Origin: Haematococcus lacustris
Lineage: Eukaryota; Chlorophyta; Chlorophyceae; Chlamydomonadales; Haematococcaceae
Direction: 5' to 3'
Assembly (NCBI GenBank): GCA_030144725.1
Contig: JASKMD010000006.1
Location: 2,839,433 to 2,903,432 of the forward strand
DNA length: 64,000 bases
The notes beneath the pieces were generated by a model. The model made no database searches, was not told the DNA's origin, and saw only the letters and a list, made by a program, of their open reading frames with translations. A program made the position numbers and the translations under genes. Positions 1-8,691 of this stretch are shown piece after piece; position 1 is the first letter of the stretch, and each line of letters starts with the position of its first letter.

Positions 1-300
1 TGTGTTTGGGGTAGGAGATGCCCTTTTTCCCAGGGATCAGCATGATGGTGGCCATAGCCTCCTCCTGGGTAGCTGAGTGTATAGCATGGTTGACACATTT
101 GAGTGCCACCGCATCGTCTGCCGGTACGTTCCATGTGGATAGCCCAGTGTGGCGTACCAGTAGGCAGTTGTGGTGTGCACCAAAGGCCGTGTCATTGGTG
201 TCAGGGCTCCAGTAGGTAGTGGTTTCCGGTCTAACTGTGAGTGGATCAGCCCACCTTTGGACGGTACTTGGAAAGCTGCGTGTGGTGTGTAGAGTGGCAA
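1..300 (-). other. C-terminal adenine-methyltransferase-like segment (PCIF1-like, degenerate)
   Basis: Residues about 2787-2857 read YWSPDTNDTAFG, then a Trp-Asn-Val-Pro-Ala block, an alpha-helical AVALKCVNHAIHSA and the strand ATIMLIPG. The order acidic-FG, N-x-P, helix, hydrophobic strand ending in IP resembles PCIF1-type N6-adenine methyltransferases, where the catalytic motif is NPPF; here it is NVPA, so activity is doubtful. The segment is cut by the window edge. This is a distant, motif-level call. Confidence 0.3.
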
Positions 301-3300
301 GGGCTTTGTCTTGTGCCGTTCTCATGGGGTGGTGGTTGCTCTGTGTGTCATGTCTCCTTAGGAGGGCCACCAACTCTGTGGCTAGGTTGCGTGTGTGTTG
401 TGGTGTGTGTTGTAACCAAGCGTGTAGGTGTTGGTGTTGTTGTTTAGTCAGAAGACCTACTGTGCGACCCGACTCGTCGTGAGCCGTTACATGTTGCACT
501 AGGTCGTGCTTGGGCATGTTGGGCTCCCCCGTGTTGAAGCTCATCGCGGGAGTGGTCATGTGGGGGTGTAGTTGCAGAAAGGTTTCGCATTTGCCCGTTC
601 CAACGATGTCCGTCTGCGGGTTGATGGGGTACGTGTGGAAGGTGGCCTTCGAGTGCAGGTTGGTGCACCGGGGCAGCCAGGTGTGCGGGTCCGGTAATCC
701 TTGCCGGGTGTGGTCCGGCAGGTTCGCGTCAGGCCTCGCATGTCTTCCCTCTTGTATCGTCCTGTTTTCCTCGTCGTAGATGTTGCGCTTTGCCATGTAG
801 TCCAGGTGTGCCGTGATGAGCGGCGCCGGTTCGAGAGTGGGGTGCCAGTGTACTCGTATGAGGTCCGAGTGCGCTGACTGACGCATGGTCGTCTTGAAGT
901 CATTGCTGCCAAACTTGCATATGGGGCACAACCAGTAGCCTGGTTCCTTGTGTCCTGACAGGAGGGTTTGCTCGAGGCAGGCTGGGTGGTAGGCCCTCTT
1001 GCAGTTGTGGCACGTGGGGCAGTCGCCTCTTGGTAGCCAGCACAGCTCACAAGTGCATACATCTTTAGCCTCTTCCCTACTGATGGTCTCTATGTGTGTG
1101 GGTGTATAGCCTTCTTTTGCACATAGGTGTAATGCCCATCGTTCTATGACTGTAGGTTTCCAGTGCACCTTGTAGTAGCTTTCCTTATTGATGCCGTCCC
1201 ATTGCCAACCGTCTATGTTGGTGATGACCTCCTGGTGGTCGTACATGGCCCCTAGTATGTGCCCTAGGTCCGTGAGCTTGCACCGGCAGGCTTTGTCCAC
1301 CTTCCAGCTTGAGAGCCCCGGGAGGTCAAGGCCTGGTATGCGCACGATGTCGGCCGGGATTGTGTGGACATGTCTGCCATCCTTGTTCCGCTTTGTGCCC
1401 GCCTTGGGCCGGGTGGGCTCCGTTGGGTTCGGGGGTGTTGCTCGTTGCTCTCTTTGCAGCAGCCGTGAGCTCGACCTAATGGCCCCGTGGGCTACGGGCG
1501 CCGCTGCTGCCCGCACCGTCGTGTCTGGTTGCGTGGCGTGCTTGACCGCATACGCTTTCATATCCATATAGCGGGTTCTGGTGTCTGGCACTGCGGGTGT
1601 GGGCGCAAGTTCCGTGAGACCCGCGGCCCAGGGTGTGATTTTGCGTTGGTCGGGCGGTAGGGTGAGTGATGTGTTGCGGCTGTCCCGGATGGTGCGCGTT
1701 GCGGTCGCGTCAGGGCATGAGGGCTGGGCCGCCATGGCCGCAAGTTTGTTGAGGGCGATAATGTGTTTCTGCTTTACCTTTTTCCCGTATTTCGATGTGA
1801 GCATGCTACCCGTGATGATGTGTGTGTTGCCCTCGCAGCTGAGCTCAGATGCGTGGGTGATGCCTAGGCTTTTGAGGCAGGTGATGCTGGCGCTGACCAC
1901 ATCGTGTGCATGAGAACTGTTGGCTTGCGTGATGAGGCGGCCGAGTGTGTGGCATTCCTCGGGGTAGAGGGGTAGTCCCCCTTCCGTGGCTGATAGCCCG
2001 GCTAGTGAGGTATAGACTAGTTGCCGTGCCCTGAGGGTATGTTGGAAGAGGGTGAGCATGCGGTGTCCTTGAGTGTTGGCCTGGGTATTGAGCCATGTGA
2101 TTTGTTTGTGTAACATGCTCCTTGAGATGTGAGCGTGCGTCACATCTGTGGACTGGAGGCTTTGTGTGAGGGCTGTTGTGTTGCGAGCGTGGTATTCCTG
2201 GGCTGTGGAGCTGATGCCCATGCCTAGTTTCCCGGCGTCTTCTCTGACGATGGCGTTGGGCGTTCCCAGGGGGAGTCTGAGTTTAAGCTTAACGCATTGA
2301 TTAATGGACCTGTCGTACAGCTCAAGGTCCCCTGGGGTGCAGGGCACGGCGCAGAAGCTGTAGGCTAGGCTGGGTATGATGGCCGTGCGAATGATGTGTA
2401 TGGCCTGTCTAGCGCTAGCAAAGGAGCGTCTGAGTCTCTCTAGTTTTTGGCGTAGCTGGGTTATCATAGCGGTGTGTTGTGGTTTCCAGTCCAGCGTCAT
2501 GGTGATGAGCACACCCAGGTAGGTGAAGGGTGAGGTCGGGCGGTGGTATGTGACGGGTTTCCCTTGTAGGCTGACGGTTTGGAGTTGTTGGCGGGCCCGC
2601 TTGTCCGCTTCGGCCGCGTTGCTGCACATGCCTGTTTCGACCGAGTGATGGAGCGCTGCTGTAGCGAGGGTTTTACTGTGTGAGATGATGAGGTGACCCC
2701 AGTCCGAGAAGGCTGAGAGTTTGTCCGCTTGGCAGCGGAGGTTGCGGAGTGTGTTGCAGAGGATTGCTATGTCGTCGGCATAGTCAATGCTGCTGACGAT
2801 GGCACGCTCTCCGCTGTCAGCCGTCGCGGATTTGAATTTATAGCCCCTCGCGCCCACCTGCAGCCAGCGCAGTAGGGGTTCGATATAGATGAGGAACAGG
2901 AATGGTGAGAGTGAGTCGCCCTGGATGGTGCCCCGGTCTACGGGTACCGGGTCGGTGGGGCCGTAGGGAGTTCTGAAGCGCGTTGTAGCGCCCGTGTATA
3001 GGTCCTTCACTGCATCCGTCGCGTCCGTGGGGAAGCCTAGGTCGTGCATGATCCAGAGTAGTTTGTCTTGGCAGGTGGTGTTGAACGCACTGGTGAAGTC
3101 GACCAGGAGCGCGTAGATATCTGCCTTGGCCAGCTTAGCATCTTCAAGGGCCATGACAAGCATCTGTAGCTGTTGTGTAGTGTTCCTGTGGGAGCGGAAC
3201 CCTGCTTGGTTCTTGCTGAGCATCCCATTGGCTTCAGCATACTCAGAGAGTATCTTAGTTATGAGGCTGGTCCACAGCTTGTAGACGGTGTTGGCTAGGC

Positions 3301-6300
3301 CCACTGGCCTGTAGGAGTTAAGGTCCGTTTCTTGCCCTTTGTCTTTGTAGAGCAGGCATGTGTCACTGGTCTTCCACGTGGTTGGTGTGCAGCCTGTAGC
3401 CCACATGATGATGAACAGCTGGTGTATGGTGTCCCTCATCTCCCACGGCATCATCTTGATGATCTCGTTCTCAATGCCGTCTGGTCCTGGGGCTTTGCCC
3501 CCTGACAGCCTACTGAGGCATTCCTGGAAGCCTGCCTTGTCCATGATGGCTGTGTGTAGCCAATGTACGTTTTGGCAGGTGTGCATCGTGAAAGGGTCGT
3601 CCGCTTTGGCGCGGGCCCACGGGTAGTTTCGAGTCTGCGTGTTTGTGTAGTTGCCAGTTTTGGGGGTCGGCGGCGCCAGCTTCGTTCCATAGGCCTCGGT
3701 AATTATCCGGTTCAGGTCGGCCGGGGCCGTGCATATCTTGTTGGTGATGGGGTCGGCTAGCGCCTGCAGGCCTTTGTGATCGGTGCGGGACGGGCGTAGG
3801 ATGTATTTGTTCGCTTTCTTAGGCTGGGTGCTTATTAGTTGTTGCATTCTGACACGGGCTTGGGCAATGGCGAGTGCGGAGTCGTCGTCGTCTAGCTTGT
3901 GAATTTGGTCGCGGTACGAGTTGGTCAGCCGGGCGAGCGCGGCCTGCACGTGGTTTTCGGTTGTGTCGTCGCCCTGGCGCGCTTGTACCGCCTCCCTTGT
4001 TTCCGCATTTGTCGTATCTGTCTCTGGGATGAGTTCATCGATGGTTGGGTGCACGTTGTTTTGCTTGAAAAACACTCTAGCCCTCCGGCTGAGTTCTCTG
4101 GTGGTTTTGAGCTTATTGCCTAGTGCCTGTCTAATCCTACACATGGTCCTGCGTTGGTAGTGTTGGCCTCCCCTTGTTAGGGTCTTAGTATTGCAAGTCT
4201 TAATAGCTGTCGTCCTGCAGGTTTGCAGTAGGGTTGTGAGCATGGTAGCTGCGGTGTCTACAGCTTCCCTGGCTGGGAGGCCTGCTACCAACGTTAGGCG
4301 CTGTGGTTGTTGGGGGTTGGCCTTGTCGATTGTGGTCAGGAAGTGGATAGCATCGGTGTACATGGGAGCGAGGTATGCTGTCAGGTGTGCATGCAGTTGT
4401 GGGGCACCTGAGCTGGGTTGTTGCACTGCCAGGCGGTAGGCTTCCCTGTCCTTATTGGTAATGGGGGTGGTGAGGATGGTGTGGCTGTGCTTCTGAGGTT
4501 TTTGTGGGGTTGCCAGGTCTATGCCCAGTCGGGCTGTACTCAGTGTGGCGGTGAGTGGTCTGTGGTCACTAAGATATGCGTGTGTGTCGACGTGCGTGCG
4601 GTGCTCAGGGCCGTGTCTTGCATCGCGCGTCAGGATGGCGTCGATGCGGCTGTTGCAGTGCGGTTGTTGGTAGGTCCAGGCCCGGTCGCCGGAGTCAGCT
4701 TCGGACAGGCGCATCTCTGTGGCGAACTCCCTCATCATGGTGTCTTGTGTGTATTCGGTGTGTTCGGAGCGGTCCTCTGTTTTCATCGTGGCGTTGATAT
4801 CTCCCGCCAAAATGAGTGAGCCGGGCAGGTGCCCAGTGGCTGTTCGTATATACTCTTGCATCTTCTTCCGTAGTGGGAGCGCGTCGTCGTTGTTCCCGGA
4901 GGGCCAGTACGTGGCGACGAGTGTGAGCTCTTCGCTTTGTCGTTGGCGGAGGCTCAGGATGACGCAGCGGGTGTTTACATCCGCGTCTGTGCACGGTTGT
5001 ACCATGGTAGCTTGCATCTGGATGGCTAGATCATGTCTGATGCCAATGAGGACTTCGCTGTGGCCTTGGTGGCGGTGGACAGTGTAGTTGGGCATAACCC
5101 TCTTCAGCCAGCCAGAGCTAGGGTTGTTGCTCCTGGGTTGGGTCATGGTTTCAGTAAGGATCAGGATGTCCGGGCTTTGGCTATGGACAAGGTTCAGAAC
5201 TTCGTTTCTAGATCTGTGTAGGCCTCTGACGTTGAAGGTTGTGAGGGTGATGTGTTGCCGGTTGGGGGTGGGTGGCGGTGGGGGGCTGTGATGTTGGTTC
5301 GTACCAAGGTCGATGTCGGGCGTGGATTTAGGTGGCTCGTCTATGGTGGAGACTGGCCCAGTGTTGTGGGCCTTAGCGGTGGGTTTGCAAAGATATTTGA
5401 ACATGAGGGTTTGAGTGTGTGTGTCGTTACCGTGTCTCTTGGTGACTCGAACGCGCTTTTTGGCAGCGTCGGTGGCGTTGTCGAGGGGCGTAGTGGGTCG
5501 ATGAATACGTGTCGTTGTTTGCGGACGGAGAGTGACCGTGGGTGTGTCCCGGCGCTGTCGCAGCCGGGTAGGCTCGTCGTGTGGGGGGATGCCCTCTGCT
5601 GTCGCCCTGCGCGTGCTATCGGTTATGCAGCTGGTCTCGGCGGTAGTGGTGGTCACGTGCAAGGGGCCAGGGGTCTCTCTTGCCTCTGTGTGGTCTGTGG
5701 TAAGATCTATTGGGTCCAGGTGATCTCGGAAGTGTGCTGCAAGCGCTGACGGGGTGGTGGCCTCCAGTGGGTCCGCTATCCAGATCTCCCTCCTAATGAA
5801 TCTTGTGTGTCTCACGTCTCCTGTGCAGATAGTTAGGATGTTCCCTTGGAGGCTGCTCCAGTCGTCAGGTGTAGAGAGTGGTTTAGGCACCCGGTTAAAT
5901 GAGTCCAGTTGGTGCCAACCATGTGGTGTGTGCTTGATGGCAGTAGCGTGTTGGTATGATAGTAAGATGACAGCCTCAGTGCGTGTTGCGCCTGTGCTTG
6001 CAATAGCGTTAGTGATCGTCTCAGGGGTGATACTCTGGGTGGGTAGGTAGGTTGAGGCTGGATGCAGGTACATGTGCATCTCATGGTGGTTGCGATGAAG
6101 GTAGTGATTCAGTGTGTCAGATGAGAACTTGCCTTTCGCATGGTAGATATGGTCGGTTTTGAGGGTTTGGATTGTGTGCCCTGCAGCTCGTGCTTCTTGT
6201 GCTAAGTGTTGTAGGTGCTCTGCTAGCTGCTTGCAGTGGCTGATGACTGCGTGGTAGTCAATACATTTTTTCCCCATGGCCATGTTGAAAGCATGTACTA

Positions 6301-8572
6301 GGCAGCACTCTTCGTATTGCCTTTCCATGTAGCTGGGGTCTAGGTTACGGGCCGTTACTGCTGTGGCGTTGTGACCGTGTCCTGTTTGTTCTACATGGCT
6401 GATGATGTGATGGATGTCCTTTTCAGCGCACATGCGCATCTGCTCCCGTGAGCGGGTGCTGGGCGTGATGACAAAGAGTTGATGCATAGTCCGCATAGAT
6501 GCAGTAGGGATGTGAGAGAGGGGCGTCGGTGTTGTTTCCATGGAGTCCAGTAGGTTCCATGCGCCGTTAATGCACTTCATGGCCATGCTATGGCCTGGCT
6601 TTTTGCACAAAAATGTGTGTGTACCGTATCGGCCAGCGAGGTTTCCCAGGTTGTCAGCAGACCAGTCACTGGGTTGGTTGAGTTGGGCAATGCTCTGAAC
6701 TGCTAGGCCGTAGTGGATACGTAAGTACATCTCAATGACTTCGTCGGAATAGCCGTCAAAACCTCTTGCCATTAACCATGCGCCGCGCTCAAAATGATCA
6801 GTAAACTGAAGGAGCCTGTTCTCGTAAAATATGTCTATGTCTTGCATGGTGACCCATTCATGTCCCGCTGCATTATTCAAGGAATAAACCTGGCACGCGG
6901 AGCTATGTCTGGCCTGCATGTAGTGCTCGTTGGTTGGGCCGGGGTTCGCTTCGACATCCCCCGCGGCTAGCAGTAGCCAGGCCATGTAAATGAGGGCAAT
7001 AGTGGAGTAAACTGTGGTGATGTCGATTAGCCATTGTGTAGCCGTAGCCAGCAAGCAAGAGGGTAGCATGGTATTGTGCACACCCTGCTTGCTAGTGATG
7101 CCTATCTTATAGATAGTGTAGCGATACAACGTTGTGTTGTAGTGGTGGACGATAAGGGAGGCCATAGGCCCACTATGGGTAAAGTGTCCATGTGTAGTCC
7201 AATTCTCCATGCACACGGAGAGACAAAGTAGAGCGTTGTGCCGTGGGGCGCTGCCATCCAGGTATGGGCAGAGGGGGAGGGCTGACATAACAATGACACC
7301 CTTCCACCTACGCACTCTCTTGATATGTTTGAGCAAACACGCTTTGGATTGGGAGGGGGTGGTAATCTGGGTGCGTTGGGGAGGGGTACGGAGATGGAGC
7401 CCGAGCATGCTAAAGAGAGCTATGGTAATGTGAATGAGGTACGCCTTGCCCCCCACCACTTTGTTCGTATCAGGAGGCAACACGTCAACATATGGGTGTT
7501 CCATGGGGACATCAACGATATGTATGGGTGGTCCATGGGGTGTCAGCCTGCCATGTAGCTGCTCACATGGCTGCTCATCCTCCGCTCCATTGGTGTGGGC
7601 ATGGGGGGACCTGGAGCGGGGCGGCATGCCAGCGTGTGGTGCATACACAACTACTCCTGGCAGCATGCTGGGTTGTGCACACGGCTGCTTATCCTCTGTC
7701 TCGTTGGTGTAGGCATGGGGGTACCTGGTGCGGGGCAGCGTGCCAGCGTGTGGCGCATGCATGGCTGGCCCTGGCAGCGTGCTGGGCTGTTCACACAGCT
7801 GCTCGTCCTCCGTCTCTTTAGTGTTGGCATGGGGGTACCTGGTGCATGGCAGCGGGTCAACATGTGGTGTATACTTGGCTGGTCCTCCTGGCTTGTTGGT
7901 GTGGGCATAGGAATACCTGGTGCAGGGCAGCAGGCCAGCATGTGTGGGTCTGTGTTGCATGTCAGTGTGTTCTCTTGGCATAACTGCATCGCATGGGTAT
8001 GTTCCCAGCTGGGCATTGTGGCTCTGGGTATGTTCCCATTGCCAAACGCATAGGTGTGTTCCAAACGTGTCTAGATGCCACAGGGTATGTTCCCTGGGCA
8101 GATTGGCTTCGCATGGGTATGTTCCCAGCTTGGCAGTGTGGCTCTGGGTATGTTCCCATTGCCAAACGCATGGGTGTGTTCCCAGCGTGTCTAGATGCCA
8201 CAGGGTATGTTCCCTGGGCAGATTAGCTTCGCATGGGTATGTTCCCAGCTTGGCAAGGGCAAGGACATTGCTGAGTGAATGAGCGTTGTTGTAGGCCTCT
8301 TGACGTGTGCAAAACCGTGTCTTGCAGTCACCAGATTGATTGTTGTACCTGGGTTGACTAGCAGAGGGAACGTTAATTGTTCGAGTGGTGCAACTGTCCT
8401 GCCAGCTAGCTGCAGTCGTACTCTGCTGCTTGTCGGTATCGCAAAGCGCGAGCCGACTAATGAAAAGCAGACAGAGCCAGCAATGCAGACCCAGCAGGAA
8501 GGGCTTGGCCCTATTGTGCTTACCCGGTCTCGGGCTGGTATCCAGTGCCACCGCGGAGTTGGAGTTCGCCAT
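1..8572 (-). CDS. LINE polyprotein: 2A, two Josephin-like proteases, EEP endonuclease, RT, PHD, methyltransferase-like (partial at C-terminus)
   Basis: At least 2,857 codons are open with no stop down to base 1. Approximate residue map: 1-300 repeat-rich; 300-537 with hydrophobic stretches; 538-546 GDVEANPGP (2A); 555-680 and 750-895 two Cys-His-Asp protease-like modules; 1108-1340 EEP endonuclease; 1690-2110 reverse transcriptase with YADD at 1931-1934; 2508-2552 PHD finger; 2760 onward a methyltransferase-like segment. In such elements the endonuclease nicks target DNA and the RT primes on the nick; the 2A would release an N-terminal protein of about 545 residues from the replicase. A possible chromodomain-like stretch lies before the PHD finger at about 2440-2475 (weak). 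Single-frame integrity over this length is strong evidence that the ORF is under recent selection or newly inserted. The stop codon is not seen. Confidence 0.92.
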   Translation of the reverse strand, partial: MANSNSAVALDTSPRPGKHNRAKPFLLGLHCWLCLLFISRLALCDTDKQQSTTAASWQDSCTTRTINVPSASQPRYNNQSGDCKTRFCTRQEAYNNAHSLSNVLALAKLGTYPCEANLPREHTLWHLDTLGTHPCVWQWEHTQSHTAKLGTYPCEANLPREHTLWHLDTFGTHLCVWQWEHTQSHNAQLGTYPCDAVMPREHTDMQHRPTHAGLLPCTRYSYAHTNKPGGPAKYTPHVDPLPCTRYPHANTKETEDEQLCEQPSTLPGPAMHAPHAGTLPRTRYPHAYTNETEDKQPCAQPSMLPGVVVYAPHAGMPPRSRSPHAHTNGAEDEQPCEQLHGRLTPHGPPIHIVDVPMEHPYVDVLPPDTNKVVGGKAYLIHITIALFSMLGLHLRTPPQRTQITTPSQSKACLLKHIKRVRRWKGVIVMSALPLCPYLDGSAPRHNALLCLSVCMENWTTHGHFTHSGPMASLIVHHYNTTLYRYTIYKIGITSKQGVHNTMLPSCLLATATQWLIDITTVYSTIALIYMAWLLLAAGDVEANPGPTNEHYMQARHSSACQVYSLNNAAGHEWVTMQDIDIFYENRLLQFTDHFERGAWLMARGFDGYSDEVIEMYLRIHYGLAVQSIAQLNQPSDWSADNLGNLAGRYGTHTFLCKKPGHSMAMKCINGAWNLLDSMETTPTPLSHIPTASMRTMHQLFVITPSTRSREQMRMCAEKDIHHIISHVEQTGHGHNATAVTARNLDPSYMERQYEECCLVHAFNMAMGKKCIDYHAVISHCKQLAEHLQHLAQEARAAGHTIQTLKTDHIYHAKGKFSSDTLNHYLHRNHHEMHMYLHPASTYLPTQSITPETITNAIASTGATRTEAVILLSYQHATAIKHTPHGWHQLDSFNRVPKPLSTPDDWSSLQGNILTICTGDVRHTRFIRREIWIADPLEATTPSALAAHFRDHLDPIDLTTDHTEARETPGPLHVTTTTAETSCITDSTRRATAEGIPPHDEPTRLRQRRDTPTVTLRPQTTTRIHRPTTPLDNATDAAKKRVRVTKRHGNDTHTQTLMFKYLCKPTAKAHNTGPVSTIDEPPKSTPDIDLGTNQHHSPPPPPTPNRQHITLTTFNVRGLHRSRNEVLNLVHSQSPDILILTETMTQPRSNNPSSGWLKRVMPNYTVHRHQGHSEVLIGIRHDLAIQMQATMVQPCTDADVNTRCVILSLRQRQSEELTLVATYWPSGNNDDALPLRKKMQEYIRTATGHLPGSLILAGDINATMKTEDRSEHTEYTQDTMMREFATEMRLSEADSGDRAWTYQQPHCNSRIDAILTRDARHGPEHRTHVDTHAYLSDHRPLTATLSTARLGIDLATPQKPQKHSHTILTTPITNKDREAYRLAVQQPSSGAPQLHAHLTAYLAPMYTDAIHFLTTIDKANPQQPQRLTLVAGLPAREAVDTAATMLTTLLQTCRTTAIKTCNTKTLTRGGQHYQRRTMCRIRQALGNKLKTTRELSRRARVFFKQNNVHPTIDELIPETDTTNAETREAVQARQGDDTTENHVQAALARLTNSYRDQIHKLDDDDSALAIAQARVRMQQLISTQPKKANKYILRPSRTDHKGLQALADPITNKICTAPADLNRIITEAYGTKLAPPTPKTGNYTNTQTRNYPWARAKADDPFTMHTCQNVHWLHTAIMDKAGFQECLSRLSGGKAPGPDGIENEIIKMMPWEMRDTIHQLFIIMWATGCTPTTWKTSDTCLLYKDKGQETDLNSYRPVGLANTVYKLWTSLITKILSEYAEANGMLSKNQAGFRSHRNTTQQLQMLVMALEDAKLAKADIYALLVDFTSAFNTTCQDKLLWIMHDLGFPTDATDAVKDLYTGATTRFRTPYGPTDPVPVDRGTIQGDSLSPFLFLIYIEPLLRWLQVGARGYKFKSATADSGERAIVSSIDYADDIAILCNTLRNLRCQADKLSAFSDWGHLIISHSKTLATAALHHSVETGMCSNAAEADKRARQQLQTVSLQGKPVTYHRPTSPFTYLGVLITMTLDWKPQHTAMITQLRQKLERLRRSFASARQAIHIIRTAIIPSLAYSFCAVPCTPGDLELYDRSINQCVKLKLRLPLGTPNAIVREDAGKLGMGISSTAQEYHARNTTALTQSLQSTDVTHAHISRSMLHKQITWLNTQANTQGHRMLTLFQHTLRARQLVYTSLAGLSATEGGLPLYPEECHTLGRLITQANSSHAHDVVSASITCLKSLGITHASELSCEGNTHIITGSMLTSKYGKKVKQKHIIALNKLAAMAAQPSCPDATATRTIRDSRNTSLTLPPDQRKITPWAAGLTELAPTPAVPDTRTRYMDMKAYAVKHATQPDTTVRAAAAPVAHGAIRSSSRLLQREQRATPPNPTEPTRPKAGTKRNKDGRHVHTIPADIVRIPGLDLPGLSSWKVDKACRCKLTDLGHILGAMYDHQEVITNIDGWQWDGINKESYYKVHWKPTVIERWALHLCAKEGYTPTHIETISREEAKDVCTCELCWLPRGDCPTCHNCKRAYHPACLEQTLLSGHKEPGYWLCPICKFGSNDFKTTMRQSAHSDLIRVHWHPTLEPAPLITAHLDYMAKRNIYDEENRTIQEGRHARPDANLPDHTRQGLPDPHTWLPRCTNLHSKATFHTYPINPQTDIVGTGKCETFLQLHPHMTTPAMSFNTGEPNMPKHDLVQHVTAHDESGRTVGLLTKQQHQHLHAWLQHTPQHTRNLATELVALLRRHDTQSNHHPMRTAQDKALATLHTTRSFPSTVQRWADPLTVRPETTTYWSPDTNDTAFGAHHNCLLVRHTGLSTWNVPADDAVALKCVNHAIHSATQEEAMATIMLIPGKKGISYPKH
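915..1066 (-). other. PHD finger C-terminal to the RT
   Basis: Residues about 2506-2552 give C-x2-C-x6 then C-x2-C-x2-C-x4-H-x2-C-x16-C-x2-C (CELC, CHNCKRAYHPAC, LCPIC), with the conserved Trp two residues before the last Cys pair. This is a C4HC3 PHD finger, a module that usually reads histone H3 tails. PHD-like fingers are known from ORF1 of CR1-type LINEs; here it lies after the RT and could steer integration to chromatin states (inference). Confidence 0.85.
2240..3510 (-). other. Reverse transcriptase domain (LINE type)
   Basis: Residues about 1690-2110 show GGKAPGPDGI, LNSYRPVGLANTVYKLW, the NQAGFRSHRNT motif, the LLVDFTSAFNTT A-block, GTIQGDSLSP and the catalytic YADD (1931-1934), then a thumb-like helical region. 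The order and content are those of non-LTR reverse transcriptases. No frame damage was seen. Confidence 0.97.
4555..5255 (-). other. EEP (APE-like) endonuclease domain
   Basis: Residues 1108-1340 carry the endonuclease/exonuclease/phosphatase series in order: TFNVRGL at the N-terminus, ILTET (catalytic Glu), LILAGDINAT (the GD-x-N motif), NSRIDAILT, and the terminal SDHRPL with the catalytic Asp-His. This enzyme nicks target DNA to start target-primed reverse transcription. All expected catalytic residues are present. Confidence 0.93.
5885..6330 (-). other. Josephin-like cysteine protease module 2 of the LINE polyprotein
   Basis: A second module has RQYEECCLVHAFNMAMG with Gln752, Cys757 and His760, giving Q-x4-C-x2-H-x2-N exactly as in the Josephin active site, followed by QHATAIKHTPHGWHQLDS with His875 and Asp890. 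His-to-Asp spacing is 15 and Cys-to-His spacing 118. It lies between module 1 and the endonuclease, so the two look like a tandem duplication. A deubiquitinase or polyprotein-processing role is inferred, not shown. Confidence 0.55.
6540..6935 (-). other. Josephin-like cysteine protease module 1 of the LINE polyprotein
   Basis: Just after the 2A site the frame reads ACQVYSLNNAAG, with Cys560, followed by GHSMAMKCINGAWNLLDS with His661 and Asp676. The Cys box resembles the Josephin active-site helix (C-x2-H-x2-N-N, here Tyr in place of His). The His-to-acid spacing of 15 equals that of ataxin-3 (His119-Asn134), and the Cys-His spacing of 101 is close to its 105. Josephin proteins are deubiquitinases. 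The assignment is by motif and spacing only; a papain-like or OTU-like fold is the alternative. Confidence 0.5.
6935..6976 (-). other. 2A ribosome-skipping peptide in the LINE ORF
   Basis: Residues 533-546 read LLLAAGDVEANPGP, matching the 2A consensus D-(V/I)-E-x-N-P-G-P with the usual leucine-rich lead-in. In picornaviruses and several animal and trypanosome LINEs this motif makes the ribosome skip the glycyl-prolyl bond, so two proteins arise from one frame. Here the split would fall between Gly545 and Pro546. Upstream lies a hydrophobic segment beginning about residue 500. The motif is exact; function is inferred from the family. Confidence 0.9.
7573..7860 (-). repeat. 114-bp coding tandem repeat near the LINE ORF N-terminus
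   Basis: About two and a half copies of a 114-bp (38-codon) unit start at 7573, 7687 and 7801. The period is a multiple of three, so the reading frame is kept. The encoded units share a YPHAxTNxxEDxQP core. Confidence 0.8.
7985..8260 (-). repeat. 120-bp coding tandem repeat at the LINE ORF N-terminus
   Basis: About 2.3 copies of a 120-bp (40-codon) unit align exactly at 120-base spacing. Encoded units share LGTYPC and PREHTLWHLDT. It is distinct in sequence from the neighbouring 114-bp repeat, but both are in frame. Confidence 0.85.
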
Positions 8573-8691
8573 CTGTCGACTTGGTTATGTATCGGCCTGT
8601 TTTCGTACGCTCGTTCCAGTGATGTGCTTGTAAGAAGGAGATTGCGCTTGTATGTGTCTCAGAAAACTCGTTCAGTCTTGCAACCGAAAAA

